A stretch of DNA of 27,500 nt from Botryococcus braunii (lineage: Eukaryota > Chlorophyta > Trebouxiophyceae), in contig KV908431.1 in NCBI GenBank assembly GCA_002005505.1, positions 225,001-252,500 on the forward strand, given 5' to 3'. The notes under the pieces are model-generated. The model saw nothing but the letters and a program-made list of their open reading frames with translations. It did no database searches and was not told the origin of the DNA. Below are positions 19,501 to 27,283 of this stretch, one piece after another. Both the position numbers and the translations under genes were made by a program. The number at the start of each line of letters is the position of its first letter. Positions within the stretch are counted from its first letter, which is position 1.

Positions 19501-20482
19501 AAGTCTCTGTCCACGTTAAAGGCCGCTTTACGGCTTCCATCCTGGCGTGCACCAGGTCGAGGGCATCACCGCCCAAATGATTAAAAAGCAATGTTCCCCA
19601 CTCGTGTTCAATGGGTGTTGATATTCCTAATTGTGTCGATAGATATACATGCATCTGATTCAGAAACAAAGATATGGATACCCCCGTGAGTGCTCCCGTA
19701 AATTTTTCGGGCGGAGGCAACATCTTATCACTGTATTTATTCCTTGAAAAACTGTTGGGCTTATGACCCGTGAAAACAGTAGATGTTCCAACTGGTTCAA
19801 CAGACTCCACAATCAAGCGCGAAGGTGGGGGAGTACCAGAGGTGGCGTCCGCGCCGGTCATCATTATTTTTCGCTCTGCGGTCGTCATTGATAGCCAAGT
19901 TTTGGCTGACACAGCCGAAGGCTTAGTCGTTAGCGCAACAGTCAGTAACTCTTCCTTGGTCAATAAGTTTAAAAGCTCAGGTACCGGTGCAAGTGGTTCC
20001 GTCTCCATAGGTATGGGCGTAGCAGCGGGTACAGGCATATTCACCGGCATATTAACATGCGAGGTAGGGGAAAGGCTTTCCTCATGAGGACCTTGATCAA
20101 GGTCGTCCCTGTCCGTCGAGCTTCTGCCCCACTGGTCGTAAAGCCGCTGCGACTCCTCGAGCCATTCCGCGAAATTCAGAGCGTCCACGTTGTCAAAGTG
20201 TCGATTAACTGTCCACTGAAATTCTTCGTTCTTGTCGGTGTTCACAAAAGCTGTGCCTAATGATGCAAAGTTTTGCACCCAACTACTGAACGTGCGCGAA
20301 TTGTTTGCGCATGCTAGAATTAACCCTTTGTGGTGGCTGGAATAGCCGTCTGGATTTTGAATGAAGTTAAGCAAGTCATTCCTAAATGGACAATTCACTT
20401 CACTCTTCTGAAAGATAGCTGCTAGAGCGTCGACAAACTCAGCGGAAAAGGCGGTGTTGGCCTCGGAATTGATCGTCGCCAT
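16571..20482 (-). CDS. Gypsy element 1 gag-protease-RT-RNase H
   Basis: The frame is open from inside the LTR, but the first ATG is at 20482, giving 1303 codons. Gag covers about residues 1-510. Instead of a CCHC knuckle it ends in an Arg/Gly/Asn-rich stretch (about 440-510) and a KRRR cluster. Protease follows at about residue 619 with D-T-Q in place of the usual D-T/S-G. Reverse transcriptase has D885 and YLDD (D949, D950). RNase H has D1096, E1133 and D1159, then the DPLSR end motif. The last 80 or so residues, including an AT-rich patch, are not pol-like and probably lie past a frame change, since the -1 frame carries the continuation towards integrase. The ATG has G at -3 and +4. Roles are packaging, cleavage and DNA synthesis for the element. 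Confidence 0.9.
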   Translation of the reverse strand: MATINSEANTAFSAEFVDALAAIFQKSEVNCPFRNDLLNFIQNPDGYSSHHKGLILACANNSRTFSSWVQNFASLGTAFVNTDKNEEFQWTVNRHFDNVDALNFAEWLEESQRLYDQWGRSSTDRDDLDQGPHEESLSPTSHVNMPVNMPVPAATPIPMETEPLAPVPELLNLLTKEELLTVALTTKPSAVSAKTWLSMTTAERKIMMTGADATSGTPPPSRLIVESVEPVGTSTVFTGHKPNSFSRNKYSDKMLPPPEKFTGALTGVSISLFLNQMHVYLSTQLGISTPIEHEWGTLLFNHLGGDALDLVHARMEAVKRPLTWTETCSLLENAFVDLSHNAVYLGEHIDSLTYKDFENKGGLMAFCHAFQSLATKLGSRRSDEDHIKHLYNVLPGRMCAMLTAKFDFSQQVKLTDVLRALRTSRFGLEHPNNNTIKAKDSRMSAGRFGSNSRGGYTPRGSSANRGDAYHYRGGYNNNRSWQRSSDARGPTTPNNHGNFANSNQDSNKRRRTAFDFVMDNKVTSLCDFNARLEQLNSTELASEFEGSCNLPYSSGLRKSILDPHTSKQEFQRTLNEQNQFVGMGDNSQFSRVFGSKHEPAFDMSASGYVAGQLITVKLDTQASTSFLPSHLARAAGVCLGATDKSTSASVADGHRLYVYGIYQCPFTLNGHNLKAQCVVADLPGDVLYLGRDWLTTMGAKLDFMDGSISLSIGKTKVEFQAVEEHLDSNQTLHAVLCSLQLNGSADLSQRLASANPLVAEILTEYQDLFHESLPAGLPPYRGTQHVIDLDPTIPIKPGYLPRHSPKEKQAIEATIGQLLALGLIEESTNPFSAPVLLVEKKDGSFRMVVDYRRLNAATIKNNAPIPRLDETLDELAGAKYFTSLDLHSGYHQLRISDQDVPKTSFKTHMGQFQFKVLPFGLSNAPATFQTAMNKVFAKYLHKFVVIYLDDIMIYSKTKEEHLQHLKLVMQLLRDNRFYLKLSKCSFMETWTLFLGFYVGPEGIKPDPAKVAAVQAWATPTSLTDVRAFLGLCNFFRRFVQGFTALALPLIHLTKKDVSFKWTAACQEGFEGLKAALTEAPVLQAPDPSLPYTLVTDASGYGMGAVLMQNSKPIAYLSKRFSSAELNYSVSEQELCATIYALKTWRHYLEGCEGLTIITDHHPNTFFKGTPVLSRRQARWYETLQRFHFTWKYEPGHTNIADPLSRCSNLLQQVQEHTLAAMTRARNRAAAASEPAPDRHPREAPSATETAPLLIINKYKFIPTRIVQFLSPALVPSVTCTQRICRPSPQPRRLFLKVFRLIPM

Positions 20483-20496
20483 CACGCCGAATACCA
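20481..20496 (-). promoter_or_regulatory. Gypsy element 1 primer-binding site
   Basis: Two bases after the 5' LTR the sense strand reads TGGTATTCGGCGTGAT, beginning with the TGG that complements a tRNA CCA end. Sixteen bases equals a tRNA acceptor strand plus T-stem half. I cannot assign the tRNA; TGGTAT recalls initiator-Met sites. The gag ATG starts at 20482, so the site's last bases overlap the start codon. Confidence 0.65.
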
Positions 20497-20498
20497 AT

Positions 20499-20766
20499 TG
20501 TAAGTACTGGAAGCAAGTAAGAGAGAGAGAAGAGCTTGAGACACAGGCGAGACACAGGTGGATCAATCGCTTGTTACATGAATATCATTATATGTCTCCG
20601 TCTTCCGTCGTCCTTCCCTCCTAGCACCGACCTGGTCCCTGCCTAGGGGCGCGAACAATGAGGGTACCTTCCGGTACAACCAGCTATCAATATTCCCGCC
20701 ACTGCATGTGACGGCTTCGAGATATTATCTAAGGCTGGTTTAGTAATATGGAAGGAGACCGTTACA
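20499..20766 (-). repeat. Gypsy element 1, 5' LTR
   Basis: 268 bp, identical by eye to 14004-14271. In the sense direction it begins at 20766 with TGTAACGG and ends at 20499 with a CT-rich U5 closing in CTTACA. Confidence 0.96.
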
Positions 20767-20771
20767 GCCAG
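20767..20771. repeat. Target-site duplication (right) of gypsy element 1
   Basis: GCCAG, matching 13999-14003. Confidence 0.92.
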
Positions 20772-21037
20772 GGTACCGAAGCACGCATCGCGGTGTCCGC
20801 AGCACAAGTAAGCTTACTCCTGGAGACTCGTCAAGACTCCCGAGTCGGTAGTCCTGAGTCCGGATGGCGTCCCAAAGTAGTCTAGTCTGGGGGACTCCCT
20901 AGTTAGAGAGGCCCTGCCTCGTAATCTTCACACATTTCTGCTGGTCCGAGAAAGGTCCCGCGGCCGACAGACTCCACCGTCTCCCGTACTTATCAGATTT
21001 TGGCTTCCACATCTGAGGCCAAGGTTTTAAGAAGGTG
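20772..21037. other. Host spacer between the two gypsy elements
   Basis: 266 bp of unassigned sequence containing several GACTC/GAGTC inverted motifs (about 20825-20860). Its last five bases, AGGTG, would be the left target duplication of the next element; the partner lies beyond the window. No gene seen. Confidence 0.55.
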
Positions 21038-21277
21038 TGTTAGAGGGATTCCGGTACAGTCGTAACGCCGGATCTCTGTCGCGGCGTGACGCGCCCTTAT
21101 GGGACGAAGCACCGTGGAGTAGGAAGGAGTGTGTTACGTGTGTTAATTAGAGTTAGACTAGAATATAGCATATATTATGGGAAAGGGACTTGGACGTGGA
21201 AGGTGGTCTGGGCGGTTGCTCCTTTGTAACTATCTTGCGTTTCTTTCCTAAACTCTTCCGCCGGATCCTCCCTAACA
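21038..21277 (+). repeat. Gypsy element 2, 5' LTR
   Basis: 240 bp with perfect terminal inverted repeats TGTTAG and CTAACA. Identical by eye to 27284-27500 over the 217 bases present. It includes an AT-rich ATATAGCATATATTATGG stretch (about 21163-21180) that could serve as a TATA-type promoter element. Confidence 0.95.
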
Positions 21278-21279
21278 GC

Positions 21280-21293
21280 TGGTATCGGCGAGG
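21280..21293 (+). promoter_or_regulatory. Gypsy element 2 primer-binding site
   Basis: TGGTATCGGCGAGG, two bases after the LTR. It shares TGGTAT and CGGCG with the site of the other gypsy element. The first seven bases equal the start of the plant-type initiator-Met site (TGGTATC). The tRNA is not assigned. Confidence 0.65.
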
Positions 21294-21469
21294 GGCTAGG
21301 CCCCTCTCCGGCCACGGAGAGTGTGTATAGTAGTTCTAATAATAGTTATACATCAAGTGAGGACGAGCTTTGCGGTATCTGTGGTGCGTTAGCGCGGGTT
21401 TCACTCGGCGCCCCGTTGGGGCCTCCGCCTGGGTTAACACGGTCTCATTCCTTCGCACGAGCAGTAAAA
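21294..21469 (+). other. Gypsy element 2 leader
   Basis: Untranslated sequence between the primer-binding site and the gag ATG. The gag frame is open from 21323, but only through a GTG, so the strong ATG at 21470 is preferred. No further motif is recognised. Confidence 0.6.
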
Positions 21470-22102
21470 ATGGCTCAAAGACAACAAATAATAGCAGCAA
21501 TACAGGCGGACAATGCCGCTATGAACGAGCGCATGGATGTCTTGCGAGGCCAACTCGACGATCTGCTCCATCGGGAAGAAGAACGACAACAAGCTAGAGA
21601 AGGCGAAGCAGAGGTTCGTCCCGTTGCCATAATGGCTCATTTACCAGAAAAGTTTGAAGGTCGAAAAGATGATTGGCAACAATTCATGGCTGATGTCCGT
21701 TCGTATTGCGTACTAACGAAGGTGCCACAAGCTTTGCGAGTGGATTATGCGTACAGGTGCTTAGGAAAACTACCTAGGAAGGTATGGCTGTCCAAAAGAG
21801 CTGCTTTTGAAAGAGCAAATCCTAATGAAGAGGTAACGTTGGATATTATGAACGAATTGATGCAAAGTGTGTATGATAGCCAAGATAGAGCTACCACAGC
21901 CCGTAACAAACTTGATATTGTGTATCAAGGCAATGAGCCTTTGTCAAAATATGTAGAAAGAATCACTACTTTGTTTGGAGAGGTTGAAGCACATGAAACT
22001 TTGTCTATGGGTGAAAAGTTGCATCGCTTTAAAAAGGGCCTGCGAGAAGAATTGCAAGACAAAGCAATCATTGACCCGGGGACTGGCCCTATAATGACAT
22101 AG
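21470..22102 (+). CDS. Gypsy element 2 gag, N-terminal (capsid) frame
   Basis: Start ATG at 21470 in the context AAAAATGG (A at -3, G at +4). The 210 codons hold an N-terminal coiled-coil-like segment and a retrotransposon gag capsid region (LPEKFEGRKDDW, then LGKLPRKVW and YVERI) and end at a TAG at 22100. The natural continuation of gag lies in the -1 frame. A heptamer of the X-XXY-YYZ type, C-CCG-GGG, sits at 22075-22081. A stop in the -1 frame at 22072 and the zero-frame TAG restrict the change of frame to a window of about 26 nt. Either programmed -1 frameshifting or a 1-nt deletion explains this; a mid-gag position favours a mutation. Confidence 0.85.
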   Translation: MAQRQQIIAAIQADNAAMNERMDVLRGQLDDLLHREEERQQAREGEAEVRPVAIMAHLPEKFEGRKDDWQQFMADVRSYCVLTKVPQALRVDYAYRCLGKLPRKVWLSKRAAFERANPNEEVTLDIMNELMQSVYDSQDRATTARNKLDIVYQGNEPLSKYVERITTLFGEVEAHETLSMGEKLHRFKKGLREELQDKAIIDPGTGPIMT

Positions 22103-22773
22103 ATGTAATGATCAATGCACTGACAAAATATGAGGCTGCCATGGGGGGAGGGCAGAGACACTATAAGAGGACCAGGATGGGGGCCCCAAGTGGGCAAGCG
22201 GCAGCTGTGCAACCCCAAGGACAAGGACCAGGACTGGGGCAATGGGACTGGCAGCAGCCATTGGTGTTTCACCCACCAGCGCTTCAGGAGCAAGCTGGAG
22301 TAGCTGGCATGGCTGGTATGGCAGCTGGACAAGCTTGGGGAGGGGCCCCACCATTCATCCCGCTTCCACATAGAAGGGATGGTGCGGCCCCGCATCTCCG
22401 AGTAGACACTCGGGTTGCGATACCCCCGGATAGGCGTTGTCATGCGTGCCATTGTAGGGGCCACGAGTTTCATATGTGCACCTTCAGGAAACTCCAGAAT
22501 AATATACCCCTCACATCGTTTGACCAACTCACGATTGAGTTGTGCTTACAACAGTGTGCGATGGAGAACAGAGTCCCCCCACACATTTACATGACACAGG
22601 GGAGGGGTAGGGGGGCCATTCATGGTCTCCCTGCCCCACAGGCTCTGCCAGCAGGGGCAGGGATGGTACAGGGCTTTGGACAAGGCAGGGGCAGGGGCAG
22701 AGGATGGGGCTGGGGCAGAGGCAGGGGCAGAGGCAGAGGAGGAGGAGGAAGAAGGGGAAGGGGGAGATATTAA
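22081..22773 (+). CDS. Gypsy element 2 gag, C-terminal (nucleocapsid) frame
   Basis: Continuation of gag in the -1 frame, about 230 codons, ending in TAA at 22771-22773. After the end of the capsid region (INALTKYEAAM) there is a Gln/Gly/Ala-rich linker, a CX2CX4HX4C zinc knuckle (CHACHCRGHEFHMC, about 22438-22479) and an Arg/Gly-rich tail (22676-22770) encoded by GGGGCAGGGGCAGAGG-type repeats. Such regions bind the RNA genome. The first ATG in this frame is at 22108, but as an independent product it would lack capsid. Its stop codon is directly followed by the pol ATG in the same frame. Confidence 0.85.
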   Translation, partial: DWPYNDIDVMINALTKYEAAMGGGQRHYKRTRMGAPSGQAAAVQPQGQGPGLGQWDWQQPLVFHPPALQEQAGVAGMAGMAAGQAWGGAPPFIPLPHRRDGAAPHLRVDTRVAIPPDRRCHACHCRGHEFHMCTFRKLQNNIPLTSFDQLTIELCLQQCAMENRVPPHIYMTQGRGRGAIHGLPAPQALPAGAGMVQGFGQGRGRGRGWGWGRGRGRGRGGGGRRGRGRY

Positions 22774-25700
22774 ATGGCTAACCCACATTCCCCAAATTTT
22801 ACTCGTCTCGACAAATTTTATTCCGAACAACAGAAAACACTAGAAACCTTGCTTAATTGTCAATTTGCAAGGGAGGAAGGAGATGTAGTGCTTGAAGATG
22901 GCACTTCTAGACCCTCTTTTGTAATTGTGTCCCCTGGTAAAGCAGAAGAAGTGTTAGGGTCCTTTTTAGAGGCACAAACAAAAAACCCTCACTTATCGGC
23001 GTGTTTCTTAATAGGGGAAAAAGCTTCTAAGGTTCCTAGTGTTTACTCTCTCACCAAGGGAATGAAATTAGTTGGGAAGGGTAAGAAAGATAGAAATACC
23101 CCCTACTCTTTCAGAACTTTCTATGCTGCCCCCAAGTATAATATTAGCTTTGCACAAGCATTTGGTAATAGAACTTTACACATGATATTCAATGTGAACG
23201 TAGGTGGGGTATGGGGTACTGCTCTTATGGACTCCGGGGCTACCCACTCTTTTGTTCGAGCTTCTTTTTTAAATACATTGGGAATCAGGGCCAATACTGA
23301 AAGTGTCAATATTCAGTTGGCAGATGGTCAAACGATGAAGTCAGCGGGCACGGCTCGGTTAAGATTACACTTAGCTGCCCATATCACAGATCAAAGAAAA
23401 TTCATCGTATGCGATACCCTTTTAGATGGGGTAGATGTTACTTTAGGCCAAGATTTTCTACGGGCTCGGGGGGTCATTTTAAACTATGGAAATAACATGT
23501 GTTACCTCCGAGCAAAACATAACTATGTCACTCTGTCCAATACACCTACTCACTACTGGGGAAATCAGCGGAGAGGACCGCCAAAGGTGGTAGGTGCGGT
23601 GACAGCTTGTCGGTACTTGCGAAAGGGTGCGCAAGCTTTCTGGGGACTTGTGCGACCATGCGCCGGGGATTTCAAAGAAGGTACTACTATTGTTACATTA
23701 AATGAAACAACCCCGGAGGTGCAAAAGATATTTTCTGCAGCCGCAATGGCTTCAGAACAGTTGAACCCTTGGGAAGAGGACTTGTTGGGTGCCGAAGGCC
23801 AATTAAATGAAAACTCCCGTCGTGTCATAGAGTTGCTGGAAAAACCCGATGCTCTAAAAGATTTACTGATGGAGTATGTGGATAGGTTTCCCACCAAATT
23901 GCCGAGCTTACCGCCCGTGCGGCAAGTCTCACACACAATTCCCATGGACCCGGGACACAGACCCCCTTGTAGGCCAACGTATCGTCTTTCTCATCTAGAA
24001 CTAGAAGAATGTAAAACGCAGGTGGAGGAATTGCTTCAGCAAGGTTTGATAAGGCCAAGTGCTTCACCTTATGGCAGTCCCATCCTGTTTGTGCGGAAGA
24101 AAGAAGGTACATTTAGGATGGTTATAGACTATAGGGCCATCAATAACTTAACTGTGAAAGATAAATACCCCTTGCCTAGGATTGACGATCTACTTGATAA
24201 ATTACAAGGTGCAAAACATTTTTCTTCTTTCGATCTTTTGTCTGGATACCACCAAGTTAGACTTTTGGATTCTGATATACCGAAGACAGCATTCCGGACT
24301 CCTTTTGGTTCTTATGAATTTTTAGTTTTACCTTTTGGGCTCACAAATGCTCCAGCAACATTCCAGCGTTTAATGAACACTATCTTTCACGACTTTCTGC
24401 GAGAAGGCTTTGTGGTCGTATATCTTGATGACTTGTTAGTATACAGTAAAACTGCAGAGGACCATATGCACCACCTTAAGCGGGTGTTAGACCGCCTAAG
24501 GGAACACCAGCTGTATGCTAAGTTGTCAAAATGCAACTTTCTCACACACGAACTCACATACTTAGGACATTTAGTGGGGAAGGATGGGCTCAAACCTGAC
24601 CCAGAGAAGATCGAGGTAATTAATAAATGGCCCACGCCTTCCACTGTACAACACGTAAGGCAGTTTCTCGGATTGGCCAATTATTTTCGTAAGTTTATCG
24701 CGCGTTACAGTATCATTGCAGCACCTTTGACATCCTTGACTAGTACCAAACGTCCTTGGGCATGGGGGGAGGTAGAACAACATGCATTTCAAAGAATTAA
24801 GGACGCTCTAACCTCCGCACCTGTGTTAGTGTTGCCGGATATGACCAAAGCCTTTGAGCTCAAGGTCATTTCCGATGCCAGTGATGTAGGGGTAGGGGCT
24901 ATCTTACTGCAGAATGATAGGCCGGTAGCCTATTTCAGCAAAAAATTAAATGACGCGGAGAGAAACTATTCTACCACTGAAAAAGAGTTGGCCGGGGTCA
25001 TGTATGCGTTAAAGGAGTGGCGGTGTTACTTGTTAGGAAAGTCCTTTAAGGTCATTACAGATCATAAGTCAAATAGTTTCTTACAGGAACAGTCCTCACT
25101 AACACCTCGACGGGCGCGGTGGGCCGAGTTCTTGCAAAATTTTAGCATAGAGTGGGTTTGGGCACCAGGTCGCCACAACCCTGCCGACCCACTCTCGCGT
25201 CACCCTGATTTTATGGGGCCCGCACATGCTAAAAGGACTGCAGGGGCGATGGGGGTTGGAGTCACTGCAGGGGCTATCACCCTACCCTCGCATACTGGAG
25301 AGGAGAGCGTGTGGCTGGACCGTATCAAGCAAGCCAGTTTAGGTGATCCATGGCTCCAGCGACGGCAAAACCGTCGTAAGGTAACCTTTAGGGATGGGTT
25401 ATTCTATAAAAACTCGCGTGTGTATGTTCCCTCACATCATGTGGATAGGGAAGGGACCGAGTATAATTTACGCAGGGAGGTATTAGAAAACCTCCACGGG
25501 CCACCAGTTGTGGGCCACCTTGGGCGGGATCGTACCTTAGAGTTGGTGGCTAGATCCTGGTGGTGTCCAGGAGTTTATGAGGATGTTCGAGATTTTGTTG
25601 CCCATTGTGATAGTTGTCAACGTGTAAAAGCCTCCTCACAACTTCCAGCAGGACTTTTGCATCCCCTGGAGATACCTACTAGGAAGTGGCAATCCATTTC

Positions 25701-26817
25701 AATGGACTTGATCACTGGTTTACCTAAAACTAAGTCTGGGCACGATGCAATCTGGGTAGTAGTGGACCGTCTCTCCAAGTGTGCACACTTTGCTGCCACT
25801 TGGACGGAGGCCGATGCAGTAGACAATGCCAACCTGCTTGGGACTAGAGTATTTACATTACATGGTTTTCCCATGGAGATAGTTAGTGATAGGGACCCCC
25901 GTTGGGTCAATAAGTTTTGTGCAGAGCTGTTTAAGCTCACGGGGTGTCGTAACGCTCTCTCCACGGCCTTCCATCCACAAACGGATGGGCAGACCGAAAG
26001 GGTAAACCGTATTCTAGAAGACTACTTACGTCATTATGTGACAGGTAGGCATACGGATTGGGACGTACATCTTTGTGAGGCTGAGTTTGTGTATAATAAT
26101 ACATATCAAGCGTCTATAAATTCTACGCCGTTTAGGCTGACTTTTGGGCAGGACCCAAGGATACCTTTCCAAGAAGTTTTACCTTCTCGGATGACCGTAC
26201 GCTTCTTAGGAGATGATTATGTCCCAGCGGCACAAGAATTTGTACGCCGCATACGTTATGATGTTGAACGGGCTCGGCAGTGCCTCAAGGCTGCCCAGGA
26301 TCGGATGAAAGCGTACGCAGACCGTTATCGTCGAGATGGTCCAACCTTTGAAGTAGGGCAACAGGTGCTGTTATCTAGCAAAAACATTAAGTTCAAGCAT
26401 ACGCGTACTCGGAAGTTACTTCCACGCTTTATAGGTCCCTTTGTTATAGGTAGGGTGGTGTCACCCGTAGCGTTTAAGTTACGGTTACCCAAGTCAATGC
26501 GTGTTCATGATGTGTTTCATGTTTCCTTGTTAAAGCCTTACCGTAGTGACGGTACTGTTCAACCTCCACCTCCACCAGAGGTGGTAGATGGTGAATTGGA
26601 GTATGAGGTGGAGGCCGTGTTAGCCCATAGGGAGAAAAAGGGACGAGGGCGACAAGTTAAACGCGAGTATCTCATTAAGTGGACAGGGTACGAGGATATC
26701 AATAACACATGGGAGCCTGAGGATCATTTAGGGCACGCGCGGGAGGCGTTGCAGACGTATTGGGATAACCACGGGGTGAAGGCCAAGGGAGATGGGAAAA
26801 AGAAACGAAAGCGTTAG
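22774..26817 (+). CDS. Gypsy element 2 pol (protease, RT, RNase H, integrase, chromodomain)
   Basis: 1347 intact codons starting with an ATG that abuts the gag stop. Protease has DSG (D153). Reverse transcriptase has D487 and YLDD (D552, D553). RNase H has D701, E738 and D763, then the DPLSR motif. Integrase has the zinc module H908, H915, C945, C948 and the DD35E triad D978, D1039, E1075. A GPF module is at about 1221 and a chromodomain (YLIKWTGY, WEPEDHL) at about 1276-1330. The protein ends in a basic KKKRKR tail that could be a nuclear localisation signal. All catalytic residues are present. The first 130 residues upstream of protease match nothing I recognise. Expression would need stop-codon readthrough or reinitiation at TAA-ATG, or a separate mRNA. 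Confidence 0.95.
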   Translation: MANPHSPNFTRLDKFYSEQQKTLETLLNCQFAREEGDVVLEDGTSRPSFVIVSPGKAEEVLGSFLEAQTKNPHLSACFLIGEKASKVPSVYSLTKGMKLVGKGKKDRNTPYSFRTFYAAPKYNISFAQAFGNRTLHMIFNVNVGGVWGTALMDSGATHSFVRASFLNTLGIRANTESVNIQLADGQTMKSAGTARLRLHLAAHITDQRKFIVCDTLLDGVDVTLGQDFLRARGVILNYGNNMCYLRAKHNYVTLSNTPTHYWGNQRRGPPKVVGAVTACRYLRKGAQAFWGLVRPCAGDFKEGTTIVTLNETTPEVQKIFSAAAMASEQLNPWEEDLLGAEGQLNENSRRVIELLEKPDALKDLLMEYVDRFPTKLPSLPPVRQVSHTIPMDPGHRPPCRPTYRLSHLELEECKTQVEELLQQGLIRPSASPYGSPILFVRKKEGTFRMVIDYRAINNLTVKDKYPLPRIDDLLDKLQGAKHFSSFDLLSGYHQVRLLDSDIPKTAFRTPFGSYEFLVLPFGLTNAPATFQRLMNTIFHDFLREGFVVVYLDDLLVYSKTAEDHMHHLKRVLDRLREHQLYAKLSKCNFLTHELTYLGHLVGKDGLKPDPEKIEVINKWPTPSTVQHVRQFLGLANYFRKFIARYSIIAAPLTSLTSTKRPWAWGEVEQHAFQRIKDALTSAPVLVLPDMTKAFELKVISDASDVGVGAILLQNDRPVAYFSKKLNDAERNYSTTEKELAGVMYALKEWRCYLLGKSFKVITDHKSNSFLQEQSSLTPRRARWAEFLQNFSIEWVWAPGRHNPADPLSRHPDFMGPAHAKRTAGAMGVGVTAGAITLPSHTGEESVWLDRIKQASLGDPWLQRRQNRRKVTFRDGLFYKNSRVYVPSHHVDREGTEYNLRREVLENLHGPPVVGHLGRDRTLELVARSWWCPGVYEDVRDFVAHCDSCQRVKASSQLPAGLLHPLEIPTRKWQSISMDLITGLPKTKSGHDAIWVVVDRLSKCAHFAATWTEADAVDNANLLGTRVFTLHGFPMEIVSDRDPRWVNKFCAELFKLTGCRNALSTAFHPQTDGQTERVNRILEDYLRHYVTGRHTDWDVHLCEAEFVYNNTYQASINSTPFRLTFGQDPRIPFQEVLPSRMTVRFLGDDYVPAAQEFVRRIRYDVERARQCLKAAQDRMKAYADRYRRDGPTFEVGQQVLLSSKNIKFKHTRTRKLLPRFIGPFVIGRVVSPVAFKLRLPKSMRVHDVFHVSLLKPYRSDGTVQPPPPPEVVDGELEYEVEAVLAHREKKGRGRQVKREYLIKWTGYEDINNTWEPEDHLGHAREALQTYWDNHGVKAKGDGKKKRKR

Positions 26818-27270
26818 TTTAGTCACCCTGGGAGGTCGGGTCGGCCCCTTGGTACATCCTTGGCCATCAGGGAAGCTTTGGATAGGCACACCAAAGTGTA
26901 CCTTGGGGGTATCCTAGTACGAGAGCATGGCATGGGACGGGGCTTACGTAATACAATTGATTGCTTCGGGTGCGTGTGGCACGGGCTGCTCACCCGCGGG
27001 ACTTGACTATTGCTGCCTTAGATGCTCAACTTGCAACGTGAATAGTCGTGTGATGGCATTACGTTACTTGGGACTTGGACCTCGTATTGGGACTTGTGTT
27101 GGGACTCGGACATAGACTTAGGGCTTTGTGCTTTAGTATATGTGTAAGGGACTGGGACTGGACATTGGACTTGGAAGGGGTCTGACTGGAGCTGGGGACG
27201 TCAGACAAGACCACCGAGGGCTAGGACTAGTTAGTCTCCTCACTCTTCTTTGCCGGGACGGCCAAAGAAT
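26818..27270 (+). other. Gypsy element 2, 3' non-coding region
   Basis: About 450 bp between the pol stop and the polypurine tract. It is rich in GGGACT and GGACTTGG phrases, which also occur in the LTR. A 62-codon frame at 26927 shows no recognisable domain. Confidence 0.6.
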
Positions 27271-27283
27271 AAGAGGGGGAGGG
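27271..27283 (+). promoter_or_regulatory. Gypsy element 2 polypurine tract
   Basis: AAGAGGGGGAGGG directly before the 3' LTR, the expected plus-strand primer. Confidence 0.9.

Larger units (their letters stand above)
14004..20766 (-). mobile_element. Ty3/gypsy chromovirus, complete, pol frame interrupted
   Basis: A 6,763-bp minus-strand element with two 268-bp LTRs that look identical and start TG and end CA, plus a 5-bp target duplication. In the sense direction: 5' LTR, primer-binding site, gag-protease-RT-RNase H in one frame, integrase with chromodomain in the -1 frame, about 670 nt without genes, a G-rich polypurine tract and the 3' LTR. The order RT, RNase H, integrase marks Ty3/gypsy; the terminal chromodomain marks a chromovirus. 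LTR identity says the insertion is young, yet the RNase H to integrase junction carries a frame change and a TGA, so this copy may depend on intact relatives. Confidence 0.96.
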
